Below are positions 18,425-28,658 of a stretch of 64,000 bases of DNA, one piece after another. The notes beneath the pieces are model-generated. The model searched no databases, was not told the origin of the DNA, and saw only the letters and a list, made by a program, of their open reading frames with translations. This stretch comes from Cernens ardua (GTDB lineage Bacteria; Pseudomonadota; Gammaproteobacteria; Pseudomonadales; Halomonadaceae), in assembly GCF_051251085.1 (NCBI RefSeq), contig NZ_JBPCZH010000003.1, positions 186,001 to 250,000 on the forward strand, in the 5' to 3' direction. How positions within the stretch are numbered: the first letter of the stretch is position 1; each line of letters starts with the position of its first letter. The position numbers and the translations under genes were made by a program.

Positions 18425-20284
18425 CTAATGCTCCGCCAATGTATGATTGTGAGCCAAATAATCCCGAACCTGACGGACGATACCATCAGCCGTCAGGCCC
18501 ACTTGCTCAAGCAACGTCTCACGGCTACCGTGGCTGACAAATACATCAGGCAAACCCAATCGAATCAGCTGAGGGGGCACATGCGTCCTCTTGACTGCCG
18601 GATCAGCTTGAGCACTGCATAGCGCTTCTGCCACCGCGCCGCCCGCCCCACCCGAGGTGACATTATCCTCTACCGTAATCAGTATAACGTGTTGAGAAAC
18701 CGCTTCATGCAACAAGCGGACATCCAATGGCTTCACAAAGCGCATATCAATCACACTGGCACCAAGTCTCGCCGCTGCCTCAATGACCTCGGGTAATAAA
18801 CCACCAAAGTTCAGCAGTGCCATCGCAGACTGACGCTTGCAAAGCCACGCACCCTCTCCCCAACGAAATTCGGGCACCTGACCATTTTCCAAAGGAATAG
18901 CCTGACCGCGAGGATACCGCACCGCGCAGGGCCCCGCATAGTGATAGGCAAGATCAAGAGCTTGGCCAAAAGATTGAGGCTCTGAGGGTGTCATCACGAC
19001 CAGATTAGGAATAGCACGCAAATAACTGATATCAAAGGCACCGTGATGTGTAGGGCCGTCTTCGCCTACCAAACCGGCACGATCTACCGCGAGGGTGACA
19101 TCCAGCTCTTGGAGTGCAATGTCATGAATCAGCTGATCATAGCCACGTTGCAGAAAGGTCGAATAAATGGCGACCAGTGGCTTGGTACCGGCTGTCGCCA
19201 TGCCTGCAGCCAACGTCAATGCATGCTGTTCAGCGATAGCCACATCAAAAAAGCGCTGCGGAAATCGTGTCGAAAAGGGAACCAGCCCGGAGCCTTCACT
19301 CATAGCCGGGGTAATCGCCACCAAACGTGGATCCTGCGAAGCTCTTTCACAGATCCATTGCCCAAAAACATCCTGATATTTAGGGAAGTCATGCGATCCC
19401 TTGGTAGGCGTTGAAGGCGAATGACTATGCCCCGCGAGAGTATCTTCCTCGGCAGGAGTAAAGCCTGCTCCCTTTTGAGTAACAACATGAAGTAACCGTG
19501 GCCCCGATGGCGCCTCCTGATTTTCCAAGGCCGCCAGAATCGCCTCAATATCATGGCCATCAATCGGGCCGGAATAGTCAAATCCCATCATCCGGAAGAA
19601 AGCAGCCGTGGTGGCCACCGACGTGGATTCATCGTCGGGGAGATGAAGGTTCCCATAGTGGAAGGCACTGGCCAAATGTTCGGCAACTGCCCCTACATTG
19701 GGGGATATCGACATGCCATTATCGTTTAAAATAACGGTCAGATCCGCATGCTCCCCCCCTGCGTGGGAAAGTGCCTCAAAGGTCATACCGCAGCTCAGAG
19801 CACCATCACCCACAATTGCACAGGCGCGCCCAGGTTGATTCAAGACACGACGAGACAACGCTATACCAAGCGCCGCAGAAACAGCGGTTCCGGCATGGCC
19901 GACACCAAACGCATCATGGGGAGATTCCTGTCGGCTGGGGAAGGGAGCCAGCCCCCCCCACTGTCGAATGGAGCCCAATGCTTCACGACGCCCTGTCAGT
20001 ATCTTGTGCGGATAGGCCTGATGCCCAACATCCCACACGATCCGATCTTCCGGTGCAGAATAATAACGATGCAAAGCGATCGTGAGCTCGACCACACCAA
20101 GACCCGCTCCTAAATGCCCCCCTTGCCTCCCTACGTGATACAGCAAATAGGCGCGAAGTTCATCAGCCAGCTGATTCAATTGTGTGATAGACAATGCCTG
20201 AAGCGCATCGGGAGCCTCGATCCGATCAAGTAAGGGGGTTACCGGGCGCTGCATTGGAAAACGTTCAAAACGCTGCATAGTCAC
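18425..20284 (-). CDS. dxs: 1-deoxy-D-xylulose-5-phosphate synthase
   Basis: DXS condenses pyruvate and glyceraldehyde-3-phosphate to DXP, feeding isoprenoid, thiamine and pyridoxal synthesis. The 619-residue length fits. Visible motifs are GGHLGAGLGVVELT near residue 56, the TPP-binding GDGALSCGMTFEAL near 158, the catalytic-glutamate region IAEQHALTLAAGMA, and transketolase C-terminal domain residues. The start is GTG at 20284 with GGAGG about 9 nt upstream; an ATG lies two codons in. It follows xseB-ispA in the standard gammaproteobacterial order. Confidence 0.97.
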   Translation of the reverse strand: MTMQRFERFPMQRPVTPLLDRIEAPDALQALSITQLNQLADELRAYLLYHVGRQGGHLGAGLGVVELTIALHRYYSAPEDRIVWDVGHQAYPHKILTGRREALGSIRQWGGLAPFPSRQESPHDAFGVGHAGTAVSAALGIALSRRVLNQPGRACAIVGDGALSCGMTFEALSHAGGEHADLTVILNDNGMSISPNVGAVAEHLASAFHYGNLHLPDDESTSVATTAAFFRMMGFDYSGPIDGHDIEAILAALENQEAPSGPRLLHVVTQKGAGFTPAEEDTLAGHSHSPSTPTKGSHDFPKYQDVFGQWICERASQDPRLVAITPAMSEGSGLVPFSTRFPQRFFDVAIAEQHALTLAAGMATAGTKPLVAIYSTFLQRGYDQLIHDIALQELDVTLAVDRAGLVGEDGPTHHGAFDISYLRAIPNLVVMTPSEPQSFGQALDLAYHYAGPCAVRYPRGQAIPLENGQVPEFRWGEGAWLCKRQSAMALLNFGGLLPEVIEAAARLGASVIDMRFVKPLDVRLLHEAVSQHVILITVEDNVTSGGAGGAVAEALCSAQADPAVKRTHVPPQLIRLGLPDVFVSHGSRETLLEQVGLTADGIVRQVRDYLAHNHTLAEH

Positions 20285-20484
20285 GTGTCTATGCCTCCAA
20301 AAGGCTATATTTCCATAAGGGCATGTTCAGGACACGTTTCGAAAAACCATGTCCAGGAAAACACACGGGGGACGCTTCGCCTGCAGCAGGCATTATTTCA
20401 CCCGAGTGTCTACTGGAGAACTGTGTAAGCCGTATTGGATAGATCAGATCCCCGGGCCAACAGATCAGGATGTCTGATGAAACA

Positions 20485-21360
20485 TCAATGATCGCGGGCG
20501 ATCATGAAACGGGCGAGCGTTACAAGAGGCTCTGCAGATTCACCCAAAGGCGCGAGAACATCGCAGGCTTCATCAATCAACTCATGCGCTCGATGGGAAG
20601 CCCCTTCCAATCCCAACAGTGCCGGATATGTAGGTTTGTCATGCTCCGCATCCGCGCCTTGAGTCTTCCCGATTACCGCCGTATCCCCGACGACATCCAG
20701 AACATCATCATGAATCTGAAATGCTAGCCCAATCGCCTCACTATAGGCACGTAACACGACGACGCGCTCATCGGTCCGGGGGTATTTAACCAACGCCGCC
20801 ATCTCCACTGCCGCGCTGATCAATGCACCGGTTTTATGACGATGCACTTGAACGAGCGCATCAAGGTCGATCTTCTGCCCTACCGCGGCCAGATCCAATG
20901 CCTGCCCACCTACCATACCCGCAGCCCCGGAGGCTCGTGCCAAACAGGCTACCAACGCCACAGCATTATTTTCTCCGCTGGAAGCGAGCGTTTCGAATGC
21001 CAACGTCTGAAGTGCATCACCCGCCAAAATGGCTGTCGCTTCGTCATAAGCACAATGTACCGTTGGACGGCCACGACGTAGATCATCGTCGTCCATGGCG
21101 GGTAAATCATCATGTACCAGTGAATAGGCATGAATCATCTCTATCGCTGCCGCCGCTGCATCCAGGCGATCGTGCTCAATCCCCAGAACACTGCCAGTGG
21201 TATAGACCAGTGTCGGGCGCAGGCGCTTCCCACCCCCCAGAAGGGCGTAGTGCATTGCGGACTCGAGCCGAGGCGCCGGCCCCTTCCGTTCCAATAGAAG
21301 CTCATCCAGTACACGATCCACTCGTGCAACCGAATATTCAATCAACTCGCGAGCACTCAT
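20485..21360 (-). CDS. ispA: Farnesyl diphosphate synthase (geranyltranstransferase)
   Basis: This 291-residue short-chain polyprenyl synthase adds isopentenyl diphosphate to make GPP and FPP. The first aspartate-rich motif DDLPAMDDDDLRRGRPT begins at residue 84 and the second, QIHDDVLDVVGD, is in the C-terminal half. GGGKRLRP at 42-49 binds diphosphate. The ATG overlaps the xseB stop (ATGA), showing coupling. Confidence 0.97.
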   Translation of the reverse strand: MSARELIEYSVARVDRVLDELLLERKGPAPRLESAMHYALLGGGKRLRPTLVYTTGSVLGIEHDRLDAAAAAIEMIHAYSLVHDDLPAMDDDDLRRGRPTVHCAYDEATAILAGDALQTLAFETLASSGENNAVALVACLARASGAAGMVGGQALDLAAVGQKIDLDALVQVHRHKTGALISAAVEMAALVKYPRTDERVVVLRAYSEAIGLAFQIHDDVLDVVGDTAVIGKTQGADAEHDKPTYPALLGLEGASHRAHELIDEACDVLAPLGESAEPLVTLARFMIARDH

Positions 21361-21638
21361 TCATTACCCTTATATGGTTGTTCTTCTGTGTGGCCGTCCT
21401 CTTTTTCCAGCAAGACCTTGACCCGAGACTCTGCTGAGTCCAGACGTTGGCGCGCTTCACGCGTCAAACGAACACCCTGTTCGAATGAGGCTAGCGATTC
21501 CTCCAGACCCAGCTCACCGCCCTCCAAACGCTCGACAATCGACTCAAGCTTCTGCAGCGTCTCGGCAAAGTCCTTGCTCGAAATATCCTGTTCTTCAGAA
21601 TCAGCATTATCGGGTAGCGACACTGAATGGTCAGTCAT
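21357..21638 (-). CDS. xseB: Exodeoxyribonuclease VII small subunit
   Basis: This 93-residue protein has the XseB core KDFAETLQKLESIVERLEGGELGLEESLASFEQG (only parts quoted as key: FAETLQKLE, LEGGELGLEESL), which forms the coiled helical hairpin that docks on XseA. Its N-terminal 20 residues are acidic and its C-terminal tail is charged. It is the first gene of xseB-ispA-dxs, in the usual order. Confidence 0.96.
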   Translation of the reverse strand: MTDHSVSLPDNADSEEQDISSKDFAETLQKLESIVERLEGGELGLEESLASFEQGVRLTREARQRLDSAESRVKVLLEKEDGHTEEQPYKGNE

Positions 21639-22020
21639 CCAAAGTTCTCCCTGGCCTGGTCACCGCCAGCCAATACGTACCATTGTTAACCGCAACGGTT
21701 GAGGCAATAACATCACCAGGACGTGCTCATGGCAGCCAGTTACGGTTTCGTGAAATTAAACATGCTAAAAAGAATCGGATGGCACTGTCTTTTGGCTAGC
21801 CACCGATGTCCGTCAATTATGACATGCCTCATCGAGTAAAGGGCGAACACCGTTCCGAAAATTAACGTATAACCTTCATCCATTGTGAATGAACAGAATT
21901 CATCCTGTAGTTGAAGGATACGGACAGGCGAAGTTTCATCCTGTTGTGATAAAGTAATCCTACTTCTTTTACTCTACAGGGTGATTGAACTCCCTGTCAG
22001 CTTATGAGGTTAGTCGTACC
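21639..22020. other. Divergent intergenic region xseB/serA
   Basis: There is no gene in this stretch. An in-frame GTG/TTG-type extension of serA back to 21985 is open but lacks family similarity. The promoters of both operons must lie here. Confidence 0.5.
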
Positions 22021-23271
22021 ATGGCAAAAACGTCGCTCGACAAAAGCAAGATCAAAATCCTTCTGCTTGAAGGAATACACCAGTCAGCAGTCGACAATCT
22101 GCATGCCGCCGGTTATAGCAATATCGAACGCCTTAAAACTTCCTTGTCGGAAGAAGACCTGATCGAGAAAATCAAGGATGTTCACTTTATCGGTATTCGC
22201 TCGCGCACACAGCTAACCGAGAAAGTCTTTCAGGCTGCCGAAAAGCTGACAGCAGTAGGCTGTTTCTGCATCGGTACCAATCAGGTAAACCTGCATGCTG
22301 CACTTGAGCGCGGTATTCCTGTTTTCAACGCACCGTATTCCAACACCCGTTCCGTCGCAGAGCTAATGATTGGCGAAATTATCATGCTCATGCGCCGCAT
22401 TCCCGAAAAGAATGTGAAAGCCCACAAGGGTGGTTGGGCTAAAACAGCCGTAGGTGCCAATGAAATCCGTGGTAAAACATTGGGTATTATCGGCTACGGC
22501 AATATCGGTAAACAGCTTTCAGTACTGGCAGAAGGCCTGGGCATGAAAGTGATCTACCACGACGTGACGACCAAGCTGGATATGGGTAATGCTCACCAGG
22601 TTGGCTCTTTGGAAGAGTTGCTGTCACGTTCTGATATCGTCAGTTTGCACGTACCCCAACTGCCTTCTACCGAGTGGATGATTGGTGCGGATCAGATCGC
22701 GCTCATGAAGCCTAATGCTGTACTACTCAATGCCTCCCGTGGTAATGTCATTGTTATTGAAGACCTGGCAGATGCCATGCATAAAGGGCATTTACGCGGC
22801 GCAGCCATTGATGTCTTCCCGAAAGAACCCAAGGGAAATGATGATGAATTCGAGTCGCCCCTGCGTGATCTCGACAATGTCATTCTGACACCTCATATCG
22901 GCGGGTCCACGGAAGAGGCGCAGGAAAATATCGGTGTAGAGGTCTCCGACAAACTGGTCACCTACTCCGATAACGGAACTACAATCACGTCAGTCAACTT
23001 CCCTGAAGTGGCGCTGCCTGCACACCCGAACAAACACCGGTTGCTGCATATTCACAAGAACGTACCGGGCGTTATGTCTGAAATCAACCGCGTACTAAGC
23101 GAAAACGACATCAACATTTCAAGCCAGTATCTGCAAACCAACGTGGATGTAGGTTATGTTGTTATTGATGTTGACAAGGCATATGGCAAGGAAGCACTCC
23201 ATGCATTGCAGGGGGTTTCCAATACCTTACGTGTCCGTGTACTTTACTCCGACATTGATTATGACGAGTAA
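22021..23271 (+). CDS. serA: D-3-phosphoglycerate dehydrogenase
   Basis: SerA oxidises 3-phosphoglycerate with NAD+ in the first step of serine synthesis. At about 416 residues it is the short, E. coli-like form with one C-terminal ACT domain for serine feedback. The Rossmann motif GIIGYGNIGKQL, the active-site region RGNVIVIEDLADAM and the catalytic histidine in TPHIGGST are present; the ACT domain is HIHKNVPGVMSEINRVL. I chose the ATG at 22021 because MAKTSLDKSKIK aligns with the E. coli N-terminus; the open frame extends 12 codons upstream. Confidence 0.96.
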   Translation: MAKTSLDKSKIKILLLEGIHQSAVDNLHAAGYSNIERLKTSLSEEDLIEKIKDVHFIGIRSRTQLTEKVFQAAEKLTAVGCFCIGTNQVNLHAALERGIPVFNAPYSNTRSVAELMIGEIIMLMRRIPEKNVKAHKGGWAKTAVGANEIRGKTLGIIGYGNIGKQLSVLAEGLGMKVIYHDVTTKLDMGNAHQVGSLEELLSRSDIVSLHVPQLPSTEWMIGADQIALMKPNAVLLNASRGNVIVIEDLADAMHKGHLRGAAIDVFPKEPKGNDDEFESPLRDLDNVILTPHIGGSTEEAQENIGVEVSDKLVTYSDNGTTITSVNFPEVALPAHPNKHRLLHIHKNVPGVMSEINRVLSENDINISSQYLQTNVDVGYVVIDVDKAYGKEALHALQGVSNTLRVRVLYSDIDYDE

Positions 23272-23311
23272 TTATCCGGTGTGAATCGGCTGTCGTTATA
23301 CATGCCTCAAT

Positions 23312-23351
23312 AAAAACAGGGCCCGGGAACAACTCCCGGGCCCTGTTTTTT
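23312..23351. terminator. Bidirectional terminator between serA and the sugar transporter
   Basis: A very strong hairpin, ACAGGGCCCGGGA paired with TCCCGGGCCCTGT around a short loop, is flanked by A5 on the left and T6 on the right. It therefore works for serA rightward and for the opposing transporter gene leftward. Confidence 0.92.
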
Positions 23352-23403
23352 CTTGCATCAAAAGCGAACGTAACAGCGTTGCACCATACCCATCCGTTGC
23401 TGT

Positions 23404-24882
23404 CTAGTCAGCGTGATGATGTTTCCGTTCATCGATCTGGAAGCGGCTGAAGTTCCCATCCTTGAGATCTTTTTCAATCTGCTCAAGGCTTTTGCCCTTG
23501 GTTTCAGGGACGAAGAAATAAATAAAGACGAAGCCCAGAATGTTCAATACAGCATAGAACCACATGGCACCGCCTATCGTCAGCAAGGATACCATCGAGA
23601 GCGCCGTTCCCGTCAGAAACAGGTTGGAACCCCACAACACTGCTGCATGCAAACTGCTCGCCTTTTCACGAATGGCCGTGGGATACACCTCGGCACCCAC
23701 AAGCCAGCCGATTACCTGAATACCACCAGAGTTGAATGTCATGAAGGCAAAAAGGCAAACAACGATCAGCCACGCTGCATTGGGTCCATTGGCACCAAAT
23801 ACCCAAATACCTCCCAACAGAAGCAGTGAGATAATCGCACCAGGCAACATGACCAAAGCCAAACGGCGGCGCCCAACGTGGTCCACCATCGTTTTACCCG
23901 CAATAGTCATGACCAGATAGATAACGGCGACACCCAATGCAGAATAAAGTGCAGCCTTGTGGCTAAACCCGGCATCGGACAGGAAGGTCGGAGTGTAGTA
24001 GATCATCATTTCGATCCCCGACAGCTGTGTGAATGCCGCTACACCAAGCCCTGCAATCAAGGCAGGACGTAACCAGGGTTTGCGCAGCTCCGACCATCCA
24101 GCACGCTGTGCCTTTGAGGACGCTTTACGGTTTTCCTGAATGGCGCGTATTTCCCGCATCACTTCACGATTGGTTTCACGCACCATACCCAGAGACTGAC
24201 GCGCTTCTTTCAGACGCTTCTGCCCCACCAGCCAACGCGGGCTTTCCGGCAGCTTGAACATCCCGAGTGCCAACACCAGGGCAGGGATACCCGCGACCAT
24301 GATCATGGTCCGCCAGCTCCAAACATCCTGCAGGAAAGCACCTACTAGCCCAGCCCCCAAAATGCCAACACCGATGGAGATATTGAAATAGGTCACCAGA
24401 CTCCCTCGTTTCGAGGGGGGCGCCAATTCAGCAATGTAGACCGGCACTATCTGCGAAGCCCCTCCAACAGCGGCACCCAGGACCAGGCGGGACAGACCCA
24501 GCAATGTAGCCGACGTTGAAAATCCACAGCACAGCACACCCACAATGAAGAGAAAAGCCACACTCATGATGGTATAGCGCCGACCAATCACGGCCGCCAG
24601 TTTACCTGTAGACAAGGCACCTACCACCGCCCCCACCAGAATCGCGCTGGTGACCAGTTCCTGACTCGTATGCGTCAGATGGAATTCATTGGATATTTGT
24701 AGCAAGGCACCCGAAATAATTCCGGTATCATATCCGTAGAGAAATCCTGCGATGGCTGCGATCCCTGCTGTGCTTAGCAAATAGACTTCAGCACTTAGGC
24801 CGCTCTCATCCCGTTCCGGACGATCATCGGGCTTCTTTTCCTCTACAGCGCCTGCGGATGCATTCTTGTAGTCATCACTCAC
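23404..24882 (-). CDS. MFS sugar-proton symporter (sugar porter family)
   Basis: This 492-residue, 12-helix transporter belongs to the XylE/GalP/AraE sugar porter family. Diagnostic motifs are GFLYGYDTGIISGAL in helix 1, GRRYT after helix 2, the mid-loop PESPRWLV, and the C-terminal PETKGKSLEQIE. An extra acidic and basic N-terminal stretch of about 30 residues precedes helix 1. The sugar cannot be decided from sequence. It is a single gene, and no catabolic gene is beside it. Confidence 0.92.
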   Translation of the reverse strand: MSDDYKNASAGAVEEKKPDDRPERDESGLSAEVYLLSTAGIAAIAGFLYGYDTGIISGALLQISNEFHLTHTSQELVTSAILVGAVVGALSTGKLAAVIGRRYTIMSVAFLFIVGVLCCGFSTSATLLGLSRLVLGAAVGGASQIVPVYIAELAPPSKRGSLVTYFNISIGVGILGAGLVGAFLQDVWSWRTMIMVAGIPALVLALGMFKLPESPRWLVGQKRLKEARQSLGMVRETNREVMREIRAIQENRKASSKAQRAGWSELRKPWLRPALIAGLGVAAFTQLSGIEMMIYYTPTFLSDAGFSHKAALYSALGVAVIYLVMTIAGKTMVDHVGRRRLALVMLPGAIISLLLLGGIWVFGANGPNAAWLIVVCLFAFMTFNSGGIQVIGWLVGAEVYPTAIREKASSLHAAVLWGSNLFLTGTALSMVSLLTIGGAMWFYAVLNILGFVFIYFFVPETKGKSLEQIEKDLKDGNFSRFQIDERKHHHAD

Positions 24883-25233
24883 AGCTCACCCCATAATATT
24901 TTTTTATAAAACGATAATACCTATATAACATTATATACATACCTTTGCTAATTTAAGCATCCGACTACCTCTCTTCTCCCCAAAACGCCCTATTGAATTA
25001 CAGCAGGTTATATTTCCTTGTACAGCATCTATATGGAGAGAGAAATCATTCCCTACAAAGACACGCGAGGATTGGCTCCACAAGGCCAACCATCAAATTA
25101 ATACTTCCATAATAAAAGTATATTGGTATAGCCTGTTATGGCTTAATTATTATAAACCTGCGCGCCTGTTTTCATTGTCCTTACTGCTGGCGGGCACTAA
25201 AGCTTACTTTTCCATCTTTTTCTGGAGGTTCCA
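24883..25233. other. AT-rich divergent intergenic region
   Basis: No gene is visible. The half nearest the transporter has long A/T runs that could hold a promoter. Confidence 0.45.
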
Positions 25234-26109
25234 ATGAGCAACAAACCTGAAGTCGCAGTCATCGGGCTAGGCACTATGGGCCATCCTTTCGCCGCCAACC
25301 TGCTTAAGGCGGGCTTTAACGTACATGTATGGAATAGAAGCCCCGGGAAAGATGAAGATCTTGTCGCCGCCGGCGCCAAACGTGGAGCAAGTGCTGCCGA
25401 CGCGGCCCGCCATGCCGATGTAGTTATCAGTATGCTCCCAACGCCCAGGGTGACTGAACAGGTTCTATTCGATGAGGGTGTACTGGCGGCCCTTAAAGAA
25501 GAGAGCGTATTGGCACAAATGGGCACAATTGGCGTTGATGCTACGCTAAAACTGGCTAAACGTAGTGAAGACGAATTTCCCAATGTTATCTGGATTGATG
25601 CTCCCGTTTCCGGCAGCAAGAAACCTGCTGAAGACGCGACACTGTTGGTGCTTGCCAGTGGTGACGAGAAACGTGCGAGCAACAAGGTACAGCCTGTTTT
25701 CGATGCTATCGGCAAGGGTACTCGCTGGCTTGGAGATATTGGCGCAGGCAGTCGCATGAAACTGGTAGTCAATGCCTGGTTGGTCATGTTAATGCAAGGG
25801 ACGACAGAAACTGCCCTTCTCGCGCAGGAGCTGGGCTTCACAACCGATGATCTGTGGAGTGTCCTTGATGGTGGCCCCCTCGCAGCTCCCTACATGAAGC
25901 CAAAGCTGGCCAAAATCGAGAACAATGACTTTTCGACAGAAATGGCGCTTGAATGGGGTCTTAAAGATGCTCTTCTAGCGCTGGATGCAGGCAAAAAGGA
26001 TACTCTTCCAACACTCAACGAAGTTGCAAAAGTCTGGAAAGAAGCATCTGATTCAGGGCTGGCGAAAGAAGATATCAGCAGTGTGTCCGAGTTTCTACGG
26101 AAACAGTGA
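25234..26109 (+). CDS. NAD(P)-dependent beta-hydroxyacid dehydrogenase (3-hydroxyisobutyrate dehydrogenase family)
   Basis: This 291-residue enzyme has the family's N-terminal Rossmann motif VAVIGLGTMGHPFAANLLKAGF, the substrate-binding DAPVSGSKKPAEDATL, and the catalytic lysine in AGSRMKLVVNAW. The cofactor loop WNRSPGK after strand beta-2 suggests NADP preference, as in the glyoxylate/succinic semialdehyde reductase group. GGAGG lies 6 nt before the ATG. It is monocistronic with a clear terminator. The substrate is not known. Confidence 0.9.
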   Translation: MSNKPEVAVIGLGTMGHPFAANLLKAGFNVHVWNRSPGKDEDLVAAGAKRGASAADAARHADVVISMLPTPRVTEQVLFDEGVLAALKEESVLAQMGTIGVDATLKLAKRSEDEFPNVIWIDAPVSGSKKPAEDATLLVLASGDEKRASNKVQPVFDAIGKGTRWLGDIGAGSRMKLVVNAWLVMLMQGTTETALLAQELGFTTDDLWSVLDGGPLAAPYMKPKLAKIENNDFSTEMALEWGLKDALLALDAGKKDTLPTLNEVAKVWKEASDSGLAKEDISSVSEFLRKQ

Positions 26110-26173
26110 TCTCCATCCTTTCCTATCGCTAATCGACACTCTTTGCATCCAATACTCGTGCAAGGTGTTTTGG

Positions 26174-26203
26174 AAGCAGCGCGTGAAATGCGCTGCTTTT
26201 TTT
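26174..26203 (+). terminator. Terminator after the dehydrogenase gene
   Basis: AGCAGCGC pairs with GCGCTGCT around a GTGAAAT loop, followed by seven T. Confidence 0.88.
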
Positions 26204-27321
26204 AAATGCAGCGTTAGCAAATACACTTTTGATTTAACCCGTGATGGGCTAGGGGCCTATACCTTTATCCTGATTTGACGCATATCGACTACCTGCGTTG
26301 CCTTTTCCTGCTTTCTATACTTGCTTTCCTATATACCTACTTCCCCTTCTTGTTCGTCTGTTGGTGAACTCTTGTAAGCGCTCGCCTCTACCTGAATCGT
26401 TGATCACCACAGCACCCCACTCTGATAGAGCGATATAGCCACTTCCGCGGATAGTGCGTGGCTTTACTCTGGATGAAGCACCGATAAAGAGCGAATGGGG
26501 GAGAGACAGGCATCGCTCTCAGCTTCCCTGGATAGCCGACAGGACCCCAGGATACGGGAGATACACATGTCATTCATAATAAAAATGATAAAACAACATA
26601 AAATTACGTAATTTAAAATAACTTATTAAAAAGTTAAATAAATTCTGTATATATTTTGATCGAAAATATGATTTAAAAGCACTACGAAGCTTTAAAATTT
26701 GACTACTTTTTGATCTATTCCGTGATCTTTTTTGTTATAACCAATACACAGGAAAATGATCCAATATTCACAAGTATAGAACCGAAAAGTCACTATTATG
26801 CGTTCAAAAAATGCGATCCTGTTATTTTGACATCCAAAACTCTATATCAACGAAGGTAACAGCCATCTGAATCAATATGTCATTTGATTAAATTATAGTC
26901 AACTACAATAATTTTATCCTCACTTTATTTTTTACCATGAATCGTTATTCTGTAAAAATTAAAAAATGTCATTATGTAATAGTGCATTTTTTGTTCGAAT
27001 AATCCTTTGAGATATATACGCGCATCTGTCCGAAGCCGATTAAGTGAGGGAGCCCTTTTCAGCAGGGATCAATCAAGACGTCGACAGACTCCAAACAGGA
27101 ATGGATATCCTTGCAGAAAGAGCACGTTGGATAGGGAAGAGGAAGTGGACAGGAGGCAAGGAAATGGTCGAATAACAAAGCAGAGAGGGAAATTACTCGA
27201 TGGGTAGAGAACACTTCGAATGAATCATATAGCACAATGCTATCAATAACATACATCTAATAGCCATAGATGATTTTATCATTAACCATCTATGGCAGAG
27301 GCGTTAGTGATACCTTATTTA
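26204..27321. other. Gene-poor, partly very AT-rich region
   Basis: I find no secure gene in about 1.1 kb. From about 26570 to 27010 the sequence is strikingly AT-rich with long A/T runs. At 27011-27175 one forward frame reads like protein after an early stop (VREPFSAGINQDVD, then RLQTGMDILAERARWI). It may be a gene fragment but matches nothing I know. Confidence 0.5.
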
Positions 27322-28203
27322 CTAGTATTCGGTGGCTGCTGTCGGCCTCCTAAACACGATTGCCATTCCCAAAAGGATACCTGCCAACCCGAGACACCCC
27401 ATACCGGAAAGCGCGTGTCCAAAAATAAAGTAATCCAATAAGGCCGTTACGATAGGCACCAGGTAGAAAAGACTCGTGACATTCACAACGTTGCCACCTT
27501 GAATCATTCGGTAGAACAATAATTGTGCCAGCACGGAAATGACCACACCTAAAAACAGTAACGAGACAAGAAAACCGGGCGAAAGCCTCAGGTATACAGG
27601 CTGGCAAGGCAATATAAACAAGTAAAAGGCTATACCAACAAGGTATTGAAGCGGCATAACCTCCAGAGGCTTCGCTCTAACACGTTTTTGTACCAATGCC
27701 CCAAACGTCATGCTGCAAAGAGCGATAAGCGAAAAAATCAATCCCATCATGGGCAAATGAATATTCTCACTACCATCCAAAACGACACTGGCCAGCCCCA
27801 ATAGCGCAACTCCAAGCCCAATCAGCCTTGAAATAGAATGTGAGCGCTCACTTATTACGAAAGTAAGTATCGGTTGAGCCCCTAATACAGTAGCAAGTAC
27901 CCCCGGCGTGATACCTTCGTACATAGCCATGAAGTAGCAAAACGAGTAAACACCAACGAGAAGGAAACCACTTGTTATAACAGTACCAATCGTCTCTTTT
28001 TGAGGCAAAAAGCATCTGTTTTTTGCACAAAACGGTAAAATGGCAATAAAAGCTATCGAGTAGCGTAATAACAGAAGCAAAATGGGTGATGCATCTTCTA
28101 CTCCCCACTGAGTAAAGATACCTGCTGATCCCCAAAGAAAAACGAACCCCACGACACCACAAGCAGCCACAATACGTGAATTTTTCATGTATATATCCAC
28201 CAT
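27322..28203 (-). CDS. EamA/DMT family transporter
   Basis: This 293-residue protein has ten hydrophobic segments in two EamA repeats. The first repeat begins FVFLWGSAGIFTQWGVEDASP, and the second begins near GLIFSLIALCSMTFGALVQKR. The family exports metabolites and amino acids; the substrate cannot be predicted. M1 (28203) and M6 (28188) are both possible starts; neither has a strong ribosome-binding site. It is divergent from a small glycine-rich ORF. Confidence 0.88.
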   Translation of the reverse strand: MVDIYMKNSRIVAACGVVGFVFLWGSAGIFTQWGVEDASPILLLLLRYSIAFIAILPFCAKNRCFLPQKETIGTVITSGFLLVGVYSFCYFMAMYEGITPGVLATVLGAQPILTFVISERSHSISRLIGLGVALLGLASVVLDGSENIHLPMMGLIFSLIALCSMTFGALVQKRVRAKPLEVMPLQYLVGIAFYLFILPCQPVYLRLSPGFLVSLLFLGVVISVLAQLLFYRMIQGGNVVNVTSLFYLVPIVTALLDYFIFGHALSGMGCLGLAGILLGMAIVFRRPTAATEY

Positions 28204-28292
28204 ACTGACATAAATCTACGGTATGCCATGAATCAGGCATCGAGAGGATATGCATCAACTACGCGGTGCATATGCTGTCAAACAACCTATAA

Positions 28293-28475
28293 ATGGCAAT
28301 GATTAATAGAAGTGAATTGGAAAGTGCAATCCATAGCAGCAGCGATAAAATTCAGCTGATGCTATCCGCTCCAATGGGTGGGGGTGGAGGTGGTGGGGCT
28401 ACAATGGACAAAACGGAGAGTGTTTGCGCATGCAAGGCTACGTCGGCACAAGCAACCGATATGAAGCCTGAATAG
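28293..28475 (+). CDS. Small glycine-rich ORF, possible peptide precursor
   Basis: These 60 codons encode a polar helical-looking N-terminal part (INRSELESAIHSSSDK), then seven glycines in a row, then a short tail with a CAC motif, several Thr/Ser and a charged end. The layout recalls leader-plus-core peptides, but there is no Shine-Dalgarno sequence and no modification enzyme next to it. The only close neighbour is the divergent DMT transporter. It may equally be a chance ORF. Confidence 0.3.
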   Translation: MAMINRSELESAIHSSSDKIQLMLSAPMGGGGGGGATMDKTESVCACKATSAQATDMKPE

Positions 28476-28658
28476 GTGAAAGCGATGCGCGGCATGAAAG
28501 ATTAAACCCGTCCAATTATTTTAGAAGAGACATTATTAATATAACGATAAACACAAACTTGGCAATACCAGGTACAAAATAACGAAGAAATGCGTATGAA
28601 TGTGGGATTATGAGCCGCCTGAAGACTTCACATGAGAAAACTTTTCTTCTGCTTATCC

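Noticed and set aside
19771..20113. Forward open frames over dxs
   Set aside because: They are antisense to dxs and have no domain content.
27007..27207. 66-codon open frame of the AT-rich gap
   Set aside because: Arg-rich nonsense-like translation; the overlapping frame 27011-27175 looks more protein-like but is interrupted, so no gene is called.
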